Positions 18,501-26,634 are shown, numbered from the stretch's first letter. The stretch is 64,000 nt of DNA from Bacteroidota bacterium (GCA_016124755.1 WGNA01000021.1:16304-80303), one strand, 5' to 3'. The notes: generated from the letters alone by a model not told the origin. A program made the numbers and translations.

Positions 18501-18592
18501 ATATTTTCGAAATGAATTACATCTCTCTGAGCCGTAACCCAAACAGAAATTCCGGAAAAAAACAGGAGCAGAAAATATTTCAGTCGGCTCAT
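15509..18592 (-). CDS. Two-component regulator propeller sensor histidine kinase (LytS-type)
   Basis: 1027 residues: signal peptide (1-21), about fourteen beta-propeller repeats of the WxGTxxGGLxxF kind through roughly residue 680, a Y_Y_Y domain (about 690-770, including LEGYDEDWIKSG), one membrane helix (about 778-798), then a His_kinase dimer domain with phospho-acceptor H824 in NPHFIFNSLNSIQY and an HATPase domain (QPYVENAIIHG, DNGIGRAKS). The periplasmic propeller is the sensor; such sensors often respond to carbohydrates. No response regulator is fused; the LytTR gene overlapping its end fills that role. Confidence 0.93.
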   Translation of the reverse strand: MSRLKYFLLLFFSGISVWVTAQRDVIHFENIGRENGLAQSTINGILQGKEGFMWFATAEGLHRFDGYEFKVFKHDARDSTSLSNNHITTIYEDSRGYIWVGTYTGEVNRFDKITHKFQKFRIRDQDLNENRYSITCIRQSAENELLVGLDGGGMISINMENGSYKSYLKENSKLPNNYVNCFAPELNGLGVWVGTDQGIILYHNGIFKEFSSLELFFNQNVNGILQHGSMVYIATRGQGLQVWDVRKDYVLPIPSPRIRGTNLTNFVVHDNSGNLWIGTDGGGLMKFNGDTYVTYRNNPYNYRSLIGDQVNCGFMDRQGILWFGCINGISKYDPNLQLFNLFENFEYEGEPTNNIVYSIFESRDKTIWLGTLGSGLAAFNPKTEELKVYASIRDEKANIETKAVRAIFEDSYGVLWVGSRDEGLFSFNRQTEKFEHHSPSNPEIKQNEIRCIMEDSEGRMWIGTRWGLVEYLRDEDDFKLYPSRFLNNNPIYQILEDKSRKELLLVTFRSGLHIYNKEKNAFTVLQHGNDSTSPSVNSMMCIDQITRDSFIIGTYGGGLNIFDRKNQSFSAINSNDGLPNDVVYGILKENRNVFWLSTNDGLIRYDRKSNSFTQFNMSHYLQGLEFNEGAYWKASDGTFYFGGQNGFNYFQPESIIPKSKPQPVVLTAFRVLDQEVKLPVDINYRDKLEIRYNEDLISFEFASLSFTNSHENTYEYWLEGYDEDWIKSGKRRAAYYGHLSPGMYTFRVRAINHDGVRSDGEKVIQIIVHPPYWQTWWFRILVGAIILALIGLIFFLRTKAISRSYKHKLVDLELQALRSQMNPHFIFNSLNSIQYFVLKNEPKAAYTYLTKFSTLMRMILQNSGVKYISLKDETEWLTTYLELEKLRLENELEFQIDVAEDLNPKEIMIPSMLIQPYVENAIIHGLLPKNDERKLTVQFSRHGEHIHCVIEDNGIGRAKSRELNEQRTRKYKSQGIKLTGERLEILTQDLKVKPELKIIDLFENGEAAGTRVVLGIPIILKSENAED

Positions 18593-18600
18593 CCGCCTTT

Positions 18601-19347
18601 CTAAAGTTTACTGAGTGCTGCGAGAAACGATTCCTTTCTTCGTTTGGAAACATCTACTGTATCTCCATTCGACATTACCACATATCCACCCTCTCCGCGA
18701 ACGTATTTCTTCATTTCAACAAGGTGAATCAGAAAGGATTTGTGCACTCTGAAAAAATCGTAATCCGACAAAAGTTCTTCGTATTCTTTCAGGTTTTTGG
18801 AAACCGTAATTCGTTCACCGGTTTTCAGAAAGAAATACGTATAGGCTCCATCACCACGCAGATATATAATGTTATCAATTTTAATAAAAAGCAGTCCGTC
18901 TGAACTTGAAATTGCGATCTGATGATGCGATCCTCCGTTTTTCATATTGCTTACAAAGACTTCAAAATTCTTGTTCACTTTTTCTTTTTGTCGTTTCTCA
19001 CGGGCTTTGTCAACGGCTTCCTGAAGAAGTTTCACGTCGATGGGTTTTAGCAAATAATCAATGGCGGTGGTTCGAAATGCTTTTAGTGCATATTGCTCAT
19101 GAGCTGTTGTAAAGATCACTTCGAAGTTTACCGGGTTAAAGGCCTCGAATAATGCGAATCCGTCTCGTTTGGGCATTTCGATGTCGAGAAAGACAATATC
19201 CGGTTGATTTTTTTCAATAGCCTTCACACCAGACGCAACCGAATCGGCGGTGGCCACTACAGAAACGTCTTTAACATAGGTTTGCAGTAAGGCTTCGAGG
19301 CCTTCTCTGCCATGTGCTTCGTCGTCGATAATTACAGCTCTCAGCAT
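18601..19347 (-). CDS. LytTR-family response regulator (second)
   Basis: 248 residues: receiver domain with IIDDEAHGREG, phospho-acceptor in IVFLDIEMPKRDG and the LLKPIDVKLL lysine, then a LytTR domain (IIYLRGDGAYTYFFLKTGE, FFRVHKSFLIHL). Such proteins bind direct-repeat operators. Sits three bases after the small kinase-like gene and eight bases before the propeller kinase gene, so all four are one operon. Confidence 0.94.
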   Translation of the reverse strand: MLRAVIIDDEAHGREGLEALLQTYVKDVSVVATADSVASGVKAIEKNQPDIVFLDIEMPKRDGFALFEAFNPVNFEVIFTTAHEQYALKAFRTTAIDYLLKPIDVKLLQEAVDKAREKRQKEKVNKNFEVFVSNMKNGGSHHQIAISSSDGLLFIKIDNIIYLRGDGAYTYFFLKTGERITVSKNLKEYEELLSDYDFFRVHKSFLIHLVEMKKYVRGEGGYVVMSNGDTVDVSKRRKESFLAALSKL

Positions 19348-19350
19348 AGT

Positions 19351-19944
19351 TTACAGATTTTCAGTTGAGGTTAGGTTTAAATGTATAAAGTGGTTTTGGT
19401 TCCACTCAAATTCTATAAGACCTTCTTTCTTCAGAATTTCCAGTCTTTGCAGGGCAAGATTATATTTTGCCTCGATTTTAGGATGAATTTTTTTATCGGG
19501 GACAGGTTGAATATCCGCACGAAACTGAACCTGGTTTTCGGAACATTCGAGATGAACTTTTACCATTTCCGCATCAACTTCAAGACTCAGTAAAACAATA
19601 TTTTCGAGAAGCGACTGATATACAAAAGAAGGAAGCCACAGATCCGGATCCAGATTTTTAGTAGTAACAGATTTCGGAAATCTCCCGTTTCCGAAACGTT
19701 TTTGCTCCATGTCGAGATACTGATTAAGAAAGGCAACTTCCTTTTCAACAGGGGTTAATTGTTCGTTACTCGAAGAAAGGGCGTATTTGTAGAGCCGGTT
19801 AAAACCCTGAAGAGTTTGAAAGGCATCTGAAGTTCTGGAAAGTAAGAGATCCGATTGAATGGTATTAATCACATTCAGCATAAAGTGCGATCCAATGAAC
19901 GCTTTGAATGAGTTGAGCAGATTATGATCGGATTGATGATCCAT
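19351..19944 (-). CDS. Soluble, degenerate LytS-type kinase-like protein
   Basis: 197 residues with no membrane segment or sensor. SHFMLNVINTIQS aligns with the His_kinase H-box (normally NPHFLFNSLNSI), keeping the His; YLDMEQKRFGN corresponds to the YLELExLRF motif, and SLLENIVLL to the N-box. However, the N-box lacks the HG that normally follows, and no DNGxG or later glycine-rich ATP-lid motif is visible. It is therefore either catalytically dead or strongly diverged. First gene of the operon with two LytTR regulators; perhaps a phosphorelay or adaptor partner. Confidence 0.72.
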   Translation of the reverse strand: MDHQSDHNLLNSFKAFIGSHFMLNVINTIQSDLLLSRTSDAFQTLQGFNRLYKYALSSSNEQLTPVEKEVAFLNQYLDMEQKRFGNGRFPKSVTTKNLDPDLWLPSFVYQSLLENIVLLSLEVDAEMVKVHLECSENQVQFRADIQPVPDKKIHPKIEAKYNLALQRLEILKKEGLIEFEWNQNHFIHLNLTSTENL

Positions 19945-20083
19945 TTAGCAGGCAAATTACTGAATTTCAAAGTTCGTCTTGATGTGCAATTTCGTTAACA
20001 CACAAACAGGTCTGCCCGAATCAACATCCGGATCGTGGAATCAGGGGGCAATGTGATTCCACCATTTCCGGATGCAAAAAAAA

Positions 20084-20112
20084 TCCCCGTACCTTCAAAG
20101 AAAATACGGGGA
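20084..20112 (-). terminator. Rho-independent terminator of the small T9SS protein gene
   Basis: Perfect 8-bp stem (minus strand tccccgta/tacgggga) with a 13-base loop, followed by eight T on the minus strand. It begins eight bases after the stop of the gene at 20120-20752. Confidence 0.85.
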
Positions 20113-20119
20113 GTTATGG

Positions 20120-20752
20120 CTATTGTACAATGAGTCTTGTTGTTTCCGAATCAGTGCCGTTCGTGATTTGAACGAAGTACATTCCTGACGCCGGTTTATC
20201 TATTGCAAATTCTGCAGAATCTGAACTAAGGGTATTTACTGTTTTGCCAGACATATCGGTTATCACGATAGTTACCGAACCTTTCAAATTGTGTTTAACA
20301 TGAATTTCGGCGTCGTTCTGGCTGGCCGGATTCGGGTAAATCTTACATTCGGTTTTAACCGCATGTACATCTGCAGGTGAAATATTCTGATTGTTATTAT
20401 CGGAATCAGAAATAATGGCGTTGCTGGAATAACCGGCATTTCCATTATCACTCACTTTGATGTTTGAATTATAAATACCGGTTTGCTCAGTAACGGTAAT
20501 TTCATTCGTTGCAGGATGCTTCGCAATTAGTCCGTTACCTTCATCATAATCGTCGAACACTAATGTGTCATCAACCTGAACCTCTTTGGAATTGTGATTT
20601 AAGAGAGTATCTGTTTTGTCTTTGCCAAGAGTACTCAGAACTGATTTGTCGTTCTGCTTGTCTTTCTTGTCATCACCTTCATCTGCCCGGCTGGTTTGAA
20701 AGCCAAGAAACACAACCCCGGCCAGTAAAACTAAATTGAACAGTACTTTCAT
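20120..20752 (-). CDS. Small secreted protein with T9SS C-terminal sorting domain
   Basis: 210 residues: Sec signal peptide (ending ...GFQTSRA), an Asp/Asn/Lys-rich low-complexity middle (residues 24-130), and a type IX sorting domain at 138-210 (YPNPASQNDAEIHV, ITDMSGKTV, GMYFVQIT, ending RLIVQ). The domain should direct export through the T9SS and attachment to the surface. No catalytic domain is visible; the middle may be just a linker or a small adhesive segment. Confidence 0.85.
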   Translation of the reverse strand: MKVLFNLVLLAGVVFLGFQTSRADEGDDKKDKQNDKSVLSTLGKDKTDTLLNHNSKEVQVDDTLVFDDYDEGNGLIAKHPATNEITVTEQTGIYNSNIKVSDNGNAGYSSNAIISDSDNNNQNISPADVHAVKTECKIYPNPASQNDAEIHVKHNLKGSVTIVITDMSGKTVNTLSSDSAEFAIDKPASGMYFVQITNGTDSETTRLIVQ

Positions 20753-20836
20753 AAATTTCCAGATGTAAATGTATAACGGTTGATCAGCATCCTGATAACT
20801 CAGTTCACCAACGGCGATATAGCCTTTACGAACGGA

Positions 20837-22441
20837 TTATTTCGTGCGGTTTGGAGCCGGACTGGTTCCCGGGAAGGAAGATTTTCCGCTGCCTCCGCTG
20901 CTTCCGGTTCCATACCAGGTGTGGTTTCTTGTGGTACCAGAACCGGATGTGCCCCGACCGGTTGAGCCACTTGATTTTTCCGGATAGGATTCGAACGGAA
21001 ACGAACGATAATTCACATCTTCATCTTCTTCGTTGCTGCTGTATTTTTTCTTGTAACAGGGACAATCACAAGGAATCAAAACTTTGGAAGAATCTTCGGT
21101 AGACATGTACAGGTCTTCGGTAACTTCTTCCCAGTGCGCCGAATCAACAAGAACCTTTTCGCGTTCCTGACTGCTCAGGTCGAATATGAAACCAATCTTG
21201 AACATGGAGCCGCTCATATCCATTTTAGATTTTTTTACATCATAGGTCAATCCGTTGAATTTTGATGTTGAGTAATTCAAGATATCGGCGTTTCCGGCCA
21301 TCATCATATCATACCTGAGATCTAATGATACCCAAGGACTGAGTTTAACGCGGGTTCCAACACCAAGGTCGATTACACTTGTGGCGGTTGTAAGAACATT
21401 ATGACTTGTTGAACTCTCGTAATCTTTCGAAGTTATCAGTGCTTTTACGGTTTGTCCGGTGCTGAAAATACGGGTTCCGAAACCGAGGTTCACATACGGA
21501 ATAACCGGACCGCTTGCATACTCGATGTGAGTTTTCACCATCAGGTCGTTTACGTTGCTGTGGAGATACGAAAATCCCCGATCCTGATTTGCCGAGTTGA
21601 TTATAATTTCATTTTTATCCGATCTTCCGTAAAACTGCATTCCCCAATCGAGTCCGGCATAGATGGCAAACCGTTCGGTTGGAAGAATATTCCCCGACAT
21701 AAACTGAAGGTTGAAACCATAGGTTTTTTGTCTTCTTCCGATTGAATCCCAAAGTGCAGGTTTCAAAAGGTTTTGTTGGGTGTAGTGAATTCCGAACCAG
21801 AAGTCTTCGATGTCGTTTTCTGGTTTGAGGTACTTATATGTGTACCGGTCTTCAACCCAATATCGACGGGTGATGGTTTTGTAAAATTTGAATTCCTCTT
21901 GGCCGGTGGAATCTTTTTTAGTTACTGAAAGTTGTGGGGGATCCACATCTGATTTTCCCGCAGTTTTTGCAGGTATTTCGCTTGCTGTACCGGAATTTCC
22001 GTCGGCTTCACTAACAGCTTCAGCAGTTTTTGATCTGCTGCCGGAAACAGTGGTTACAGCAGAATTGAATTTTGAATTGGAATTGTTTTGATCGCTTGAT
22101 TCGGTTTGATAGGTTAATGTCTCGGGTTTATCTGCCACAACAGCGGGAGAGGTAGTAATCGTCGGACTGACGAACATGGTTTCCTGGATTTTTTTATTTC
22201 CTGATCCGGCAGGATTAATTAACAGTGCTATGCCTGTTGCGATGGTCATGAATGTCATGGTGAAAAGTTTTTTGAGTGATGTTTTCTGTTTGTCTGAAAT
22301 GTTCAACGGCGGCAGAACAAGTGCATCTTCCTCCTCGAGTAAGGCGAGCATCTGATCCCAGTCTCCGGATTGAAACTCAGGTTCAAACGACCGGAGCTTT
22401 TCCTCGAAAGCTAAATCGGTATGTGTTCTTTCCTGGTTCAT
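20837..22441 (-). CDS. Membrane-anchored protein with C-terminal outer-membrane-barrel-like domain; likely anti-sigma partner
   Basis: 534 residues. Residues 1-60 are charged and cytoplasmic in character (FEEKLRSFEPEFQSGDWDQM, an opening common in Bacteroidota proteins that follow ECF sigma genes). One membrane helix lies at about 66-86, a Ser/Thr/Asn-rich linker at 90-185, and then aromatic, alternating strands typical of an OMP beta-barrel-like domain (about 190-460). The tail is Gly/Ser rich. It overlaps the sigma gene by 4 nt (ATGA). I infer an anti-sigma role for the N-terminus; how a barrel-like domain is used behind an inner-membrane anchor is unclear. Confidence 0.72.
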   Translation of the reverse strand: MNQERTHTDLAFEEKLRSFEPEFQSGDWDQMLALLEEEDALVLPPLNISDKQKTSLKKLFTMTFMTIATGIALLINPAGSGNKKIQETMFVSPTITTSPAVVADKPETLTYQTESSDQNNSNSKFNSAVTTVSGSRSKTAEAVSEADGNSGTASEIPAKTAGKSDVDPPQLSVTKKDSTGQEEFKFYKTITRRYWVEDRYTYKYLKPENDIEDFWFGIHYTQQNLLKPALWDSIGRRQKTYGFNLQFMSGNILPTERFAIYAGLDWGMQFYGRSDKNEIIINSANQDRGFSYLHSNVNDLMVKTHIEYASGPVIPYVNLGFGTRIFSTGQTVKALITSKDYESSTSHNVLTTATSVIDLGVGTRVKLSPWVSLDLRYDMMMAGNADILNYSTSKFNGLTYDVKKSKMDMSGSMFKIGFIFDLSSQEREKVLVDSAHWEEVTEDLYMSTEDSSKVLIPCDCPCYKKKYSSNEEDEDVNYRSFPFESYPEKSSGSTGRGTSGSGTTRNHTWYGTGSSGGSGKSSFPGTSPAPNRTK

Positions 22442-23034
22442 TGTCTGTTTATTCTCTCAATCAGGGTTTTCAATTGTTGACGTGCGCTGTGCAAATGCCA
22501 CTTACTCGTACCTACTGAAATATCCAGCATTTCTGCGATTTCCGGATGGGTATATCCTTCAATTGCATACAGGTTAAACACGGCATTAGTCGCTTTTGGA
22601 AGTTGGTGAAGGAGCCTCATGATATCCTGGGCATCCATGTTCCGGACGATGTCGGGATCCATCGAATCATCCGGAAGCTCTTCTTCCGTCATCTCATGTT
22701 TGCTGCGTCTTACCTGTTTGCGCACTTCATCGATAGCAGTCCGCTGAATGATCCGGTAAACCCAACCTTCGAAATCGTACGAATGATCGAAGCCGGAAAG
22801 ACTGGTGAACACTTTTAGAAATCCATGATTCATTACAGATAATGCATCATCGCGATTCACAAAGTATCTGAGACAGAGGGCGAGCATTTTTCCATGCAAT
22901 CTTTGGTAAACTTCAGCCTGAGCTTTGCGGTCGTTTTGCCGGCATGCATCAATGAGCATTTGCCAGTTAAAACTACTGCCAGCCGAACTTTTGTTCTTCG
23001 ATTCCTTCAGATCTGTGCAGGTGTCTGCCTCCAT
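22438..23034 (-). CDS. ECF-family RNA polymerase sigma factor
   Basis: 198 residues with sigma region 2 (LALCLRYFVNRDDALSVMNHGFLKVF, then FEGWVYRIIQRTAIDEVRK) and region 4 (LPKATNAVFNLYAIEGYTHPEIAEMLDISVGTSKWHL). It resembles the extracytoplasmic-function sigma factors of Bacteroidota that are paired with a membrane protein, here the next gene, with which it shares an ATGA overlap. Confidence 0.93.
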   Translation of the reverse strand: MEADTCTDLKESKNKSSAGSSFNWQMLIDACRQNDRKAQAEVYQRLHGKMLALCLRYFVNRDDALSVMNHGFLKVFTSLSGFDHSYDFEGWVYRIIQRTAIDEVRKQVRRSKHEMTEEELPDDSMDPDIVRNMDAQDIMRLLHQLPKATNAVFNLYAIEGYTHPEIAEMLDISVGTSKWHLHSARQQLKTLIERINRQ

Positions 23035-23166
23035 TTCGCGGGTGCTTTCATCAGAAACTACGCCAGCCTCCGGAACAGGGTTGGGTAGTTCGCAAAAAAA
23101 AATTCACTTCCTACAAAAATCGCTTTATGTGAATGTGGTTTAATCCCGATTCTTAAAAAAACAAAA

Positions 23167-23186
23167 AGACACACCGAAGTGTGCCT
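23167..23186 (-). terminator. Rho-independent terminator of the TonB-like gene
   Basis: Stem-loop with 8 bp arms (aggcacac/gtgtgtct, one G-T pair) and a stable TTCG tetraloop, followed on the minus strand by TTTTTGTTTTTTT. Lies 34 bases past the TonB-like stop. Confidence 0.87.
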
Positions 23187-23220
23187 CTCTGATATTATGT
23201 ACTGAAAGTAAGCTTAGACT

Positions 23221-23901
23221 TTATTTATAATTGAAACTGAAAGTTTGTATAAAATACGATTTAACCGGTCGTCCGTTTTTCGTTGCCGGAGTCCATTTCG
23301 GCATTCCGTTCAAAGCTTTTATTGCTTCCCTCGAAGCGGAACAACCCAACTCATCTTTCAATATTACCGGTTGTGAAATGTATCCGAATTCATCAACAAT
23401 AAACTTCACCACAACCTTTCCGGATCGGTTCGTTTCAAGGCAGATTTCGGGATACTTCACATTTCTTTCTAAGTATTTGGTTAAAGCAACCTGACCACCG
23501 GGATAGGCTGCGAGAACATCCGGATTTATTTCTAACGGACTTGGTTTTACCGGTTCCGGATCCGGAAGTGTGCGACTGAATAAATCCTGAGATTTAAACA
23601 GATCGATTGGAGTTGAAATCTGAAGAGGGATTTCTACCACTTGCTCCACGATTTTTATTTTATCTCCTTCTTCAAATGGTTTTTCCTCTGTTAGTCGCTT
23701 TATTATTTGTTTTGGCGGTGGCGGAGGAAGTGTAAATGCATAAATCTGAACTCCATCGTCATCCGGTTCTTCAATTATGTAAATTGAATTTTCCGATGGA
23801 ACTCGCTCTACATTAAAAGCCCATAAGGTGAATGTGCAGGATCCGATTATTCCAATGAGGAAATTTCGGTACCGGTTTCGGTTGATGTTTCTTCGGTTCA
23901 T
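23221..23901 (-). CDS. TonB-family energy transducer
   Basis: 226 residues: one N-terminal membrane helix (about 10-28), a Pro-rich periplasmic span containing PPPPPKQ, and a C-terminal TonB domain (about 135-226: LTKYLERNVKYPE, GKVVVKFIVDEFGYIS, ALNGMPKWTPATKNGRPVKSY). It should carry proton-motive energy to an outer-membrane receptor, working with an ExbB/ExbD motor such as the one at 8349-10656. No TonB-dependent receptor is next to it. Confidence 0.9.
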   Translation of the reverse strand: MNRRNINRNRYRNFLIGIIGSCTFTLWAFNVERVPSENSIYIIEEPDDDGVQIYAFTLPPPPPKQIIKRLTEEKPFEEGDKIKIVEQVVEIPLQISTPIDLFKSQDLFSRTLPDPEPVKPSPLEINPDVLAAYPGGQVALTKYLERNVKYPEICLETNRSGKVVVKFIVDEFGYISQPVILKDELGCSASREAIKALNGMPKWTPATKNGRPVKSYFIQTFSFNYK

Positions 23902-23999
23902 AGCGGGTCATTTAAACTCTTAATGTCCGAATGACATCATTGGTTACATCCGAATCGGCGGTGATATACCAAAGGCGGATTTCACTTCATAAAAAAGCG

Positions 24000-25190
24000 T
24001 TACCAGAAATAAAACGGGAATGTGTTTTCTGTGGAGTGTATGGTTTCGTGCGCCGGAAGTTCAACGAAGCCATCTGTACCAACCAGATTGGCCAGATCGC
24101 CCGAACCATGCCCGGGTTTTGGAATGGCTTTTCCGGTTGAGCGGTCAATTATTACAGGTAGAAAATATGTGAGGTTCGGTTTAAACTCAATTTCACTTTC
24201 GATTTGCATAAATTGATTTAGCGGGCTAATTCCCATACTTCGCCAGAGCCATGGAAGAAAAAATCGTCGGGCACAAATGGTCGTGGAAACCGGATTGCCC
24301 GGAAATGCAAAAACCGCCTTTGAATCTTCCGTAACACCGAACCAAAACGGTTTCCCGGGCCGCTGTTCTACCCGATGAAACAAAGGTTTTACGCCCAAAC
24401 GGATTAATACTTCCGGCAGAAAATCGAACTTGCCCATGCTCACCGCTCCACTCAACAGCAGACAATCGTGATCCTTTAAAACCGACTTTAAACCCGCCTC
24501 CATTTCATCCCGGTCATCGTTGAAATGAAACAGATTTCCAGCGATTCCATTTCTCTCACACATCGAGCGCAGCACATGCACATTACTTTTTCGTATTTGA
24601 TGCGGAAGTGGTATTTCTTTAATATCTACTAATTCGTTTCCGGTGCTGATGACGGCAATTTCCGGAAGGGATTTAACCTTAATATTCTGTATCCCAACAG
24701 TTGAGATCACACCGGTTTCAGGGTAGTTAATTTTGATTCCTGCCGGCATTACCTCATCACCCTTTTTATGATCCGAACCCATCAGGTGAATATTCTGCCA
24801 TTCGCGAACGGATGAAATTTTTAGTGTTGCTTCATCATCGACAATTTCCAGATCTTCATACCGAATTACCACGTCTGCATTTTCCGGAAGAATCGCTCCC
24901 GTCATCACCTCAATAGCGTTTCCTGTTCCTGTTAATGCGACAGATTCTGCGCCGGCAGCCTGAACACCGGTTATCTTAAAATTCCGAATCCCTTTTGAGT
25001 AATCTTCGAATCTGATGCAGATGCCATCCATGGCAACCCGGTTGAAAGGTGGGAAATCCCGATCCGCTTTAATGTCTTCTGCCAGAACGCGACCTTGCAT
25101 GGCAGAGGAGGAAACAGTTTCCTCTCTGGGAATAAAAAGGTTGCTGAGAATAATCGATTCTGCTTCGGCAACGGAAATATTGGTTTTCAT
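24000..25190 (-). CDS. moeA: Molybdopterin molybdenumtransferase MoeA
   Basis: Inserts molybdate into adenylylated molybdopterin. Start taken at the ATG at 25190 (MKTNISVAEAE), one base after the moaA stop codon; the frame continues upstream into moaA but without a signal. 396 residues, typical for MoeA. Landmarks: RDFPPFNRVAMDG, TGAILPENADVVIRYED, ISTGNELVD, LLLSGAVSMGKFDF (the family usually has GGVSVGxxD) and FAFPGNPVST. Second block of the Moco pathway, cotranscribed with moaA. Confidence 0.94.
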   Translation of the reverse strand: MKTNISVAEAESIILSNLFIPREETVSSSAMQGRVLAEDIKADRDFPPFNRVAMDGICIRFEDYSKGIRNFKITGVQAAGAESVALTGTGNAIEVMTGAILPENADVVIRYEDLEIVDDEATLKISSVREWQNIHLMGSDHKKGDEVMPAGIKINYPETGVISTVGIQNIKVKSLPEIAVISTGNELVDIKEIPLPHQIRKSNVHVLRSMCERNGIAGNLFHFNDDRDEMEAGLKSVLKDHDCLLLSGAVSMGKFDFLPEVLIRLGVKPLFHRVEQRPGKPFWFGVTEDSKAVFAFPGNPVSTTICARRFFLPWLWRSMGISPLNQFMQIESEIEFKPNLTYFLPVIIDRSTGKAIPKPGHGSGDLANLVGTDGFVELPAHETIHSTENTFPFYFW

Positions 25191-25191
25191 T

Positions 25192-26175
25192 TTAACCACC
25201 GATTGTTGCCATACTTTCTTCCACTTGATGGGATCGGAGTTTTTCCGCTTCAAAACCGTCGACAGGTTTTTTGCTCACCGCAAACCGGATTGCATCAGCG
25301 ATCTCAAAATCGGATGCGCCGGATCGCAACAGATCCCGAAGATTGAGTGAACTATCGGCATACAAACAAGTGCGTAAATCTCCGGTTGGTGTTATGCGCA
25401 GCCTGTTACACGATCCGCAGAATGTTCTGGAATAGGAAGCAATTATTCCGAGCTTTCCTTTAAATCCGTTCACGCGAAACCGCTTGCTGGTATCGCCGGG
25501 TTTTGATATTACCGGTTCGAGATTTCCGAATTCTTCCTGCAGTATATTTTCAATTTTCCGGTAATTCAGAAAATGCTGTTTTTCTTCTCCGATTCCGTTG
25601 AACGGCATTTCCTCCAGAAATCGAACATCGGCAAATCCATCACGGGCAAGCTGGGCCATGGGAATAATATCTTCTTCGTTAACTCCCGCCATCACTACCA
25701 TGTTCACCTTCATTTTTATTCCGAGACTTTTAAAAGTGTGCATGCAGGTAAGCACATTTTCCAATTCATCCCGACGGGAAATTTGAAGAAAACGTTTTCG
25801 GTCTAATGTATCCAGACTAATATTCACATTCCGGATTCCGGCTGATGCAAATCGATCTGCAAAAGGTTCGGTTAAGGTTGCGTTTGTTGTGAGGTTAATT
25901 TCAGAAAATCGATTGAGCGAGTGAATGTTTTCAATAAAATCCATCACACCTTTTCGAACAAAAGGTTCTCCGCCGGTAATTCTGATTTTTTCAATTCCGA
26001 GATCTGCCAGAATGTTGAGCAATTTCAGCATCTCCTCGTACGTGAGAAGTTCCTTTCGCTCGACGAAACTGATTCCATAAGCCGGCATGCAATACGTACA
26101 TCGCAGATTGCACCGGTCTGTTACGGCTAATCTCAGATAGGTTATTTTTCTGCCATGCGAATCAATCAGCGACAT
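25192..26175 (-). CDS. moaA: GTP 3',8-cyclase MoaA (radical SAM)
   Basis: First enzyme of molybdenum-cofactor synthesis. The SAM-cluster cysteines are C22, C26 and C29 (CNLRCTYC); the second cluster is in FCGSCNRLRIT...LRTCL near residue 255-275. ITGGEPFVRKG is the SAM-binding glycine motif. The protein ends in Gly-Gly, the flexible tail conserved in MoaA. 327 residues is normal. It follows a small conserved gene by four bases and precedes moeA by one base. Confidence 0.96.
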   Translation of the reverse strand: MSLIDSHGRKITYLRLAVTDRCNLRCTYCMPAYGISFVERKELLTYEEMLKLLNILADLGIEKIRITGGEPFVRKGVMDFIENIHSLNRFSEINLTTNATLTEPFADRFASAGIRNVNISLDTLDRKRFLQISRRDELENVLTCMHTFKSLGIKMKVNMVVMAGVNEEDIIPMAQLARDGFADVRFLEEMPFNGIGEEKQHFLNYRKIENILQEEFGNLEPVISKPGDTSKRFRVNGFKGKLGIIASYSRTFCGSCNRLRITPTGDLRTCLYADSSLNLRDLLRSGASDFEIADAIRFAVSKKPVDGFEAEKLRSHQVEESMATIGG

Positions 26176-26179
26176 AGAA

Positions 26180-26539
26180 TCAACAGCTTTCGTTCGGATT
26201 GGTAAACAGATCGCTTTCGTCTTCGTTTGGCCGGTCTGTCAAACATTTAAAATCCTTTTCAATTAACACATAAGGAATACGGTTTCTCGATGTTTCGAAA
26301 CCAACCTGATCTGTATTTATTAATTGTTCGGCAAGATCAGCGCGAAGGGAAATTTTCATGTTTCCTTTTTGAAATCCGGTGGTAATTTCTTCACCGGTTT
26401 CGTGCGTCTTCAGTTCATACGAAAAAGTACCATCATTAAAATGAGTCAACTCTTCAACCGATTTTCCGCTGCCAATCCGGTCAACTTCTGTTTGAGATAA
26501 ACGAAGACGGATTGTATCCCCTTGAATTCTGATCTTCAT
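26180..26539 (-). CDS. Small conserved protein of the moaA operon (DUF7009-like)
   Basis: 119 residues, cytoplasmic, no membrane helix. It starts MKIRIQGDTIRLRLSQTEVDR and continues with predicted beta strands; it ends in an acidic tail with a Cys (NESC). From memory, this matches a small family found next to molybdenum-cofactor genes in Bacteroidota (DUF7009); I am not certain of the number. First gene of the operon with moaA and moeA (4-base gap), so a Moco-related role is likely but unproven. Confidence 0.75.
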   Translation of the reverse strand: MKIRIQGDTIRLRLSQTEVDRIGSGKSVEELTHFNDGTFSYELKTHETGEEITTGFQKGNMKISLRADLAEQLINTDQVGFETSRNRIPYVLIEKDFKCLTDRPNEDESDLFTNPNESC

Positions 26540-26546
26540 GAATTTT

Positions 26547-26554
26547 CAAAATTA
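26547..26554 (-). promoter_or_regulatory. -7 promoter box TAATTTTG of the moaA-moeA operon
   Basis: Minus-strand TAATTTTG, 8 bases before the ATG of the first operon gene at 26539. The distance would give a nearly leaderless mRNA. Confidence 0.35.
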
Positions 26555-26634
26555 AAATTTAGTACTCATGAAACCGGATTGATGAAAAGATGATCCGCAT
26601 ACTTATTAATTAACAGAGAGTCAGACCATACGTT

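Noticed and set aside
20780..21102. Plus-strand frames across the end of the barrel protein gene
   Set aside because: They lie opposite the Gly/Ser-rich tail, contain no domain and are explained by the low-complexity codons of the real gene.
26180..26539. Idea that the small gene heading the moaA operon is MogA or MobB
   Set aside because: At 119 residues with no nucleotide-binding loop it fits neither; left as a small conserved family.
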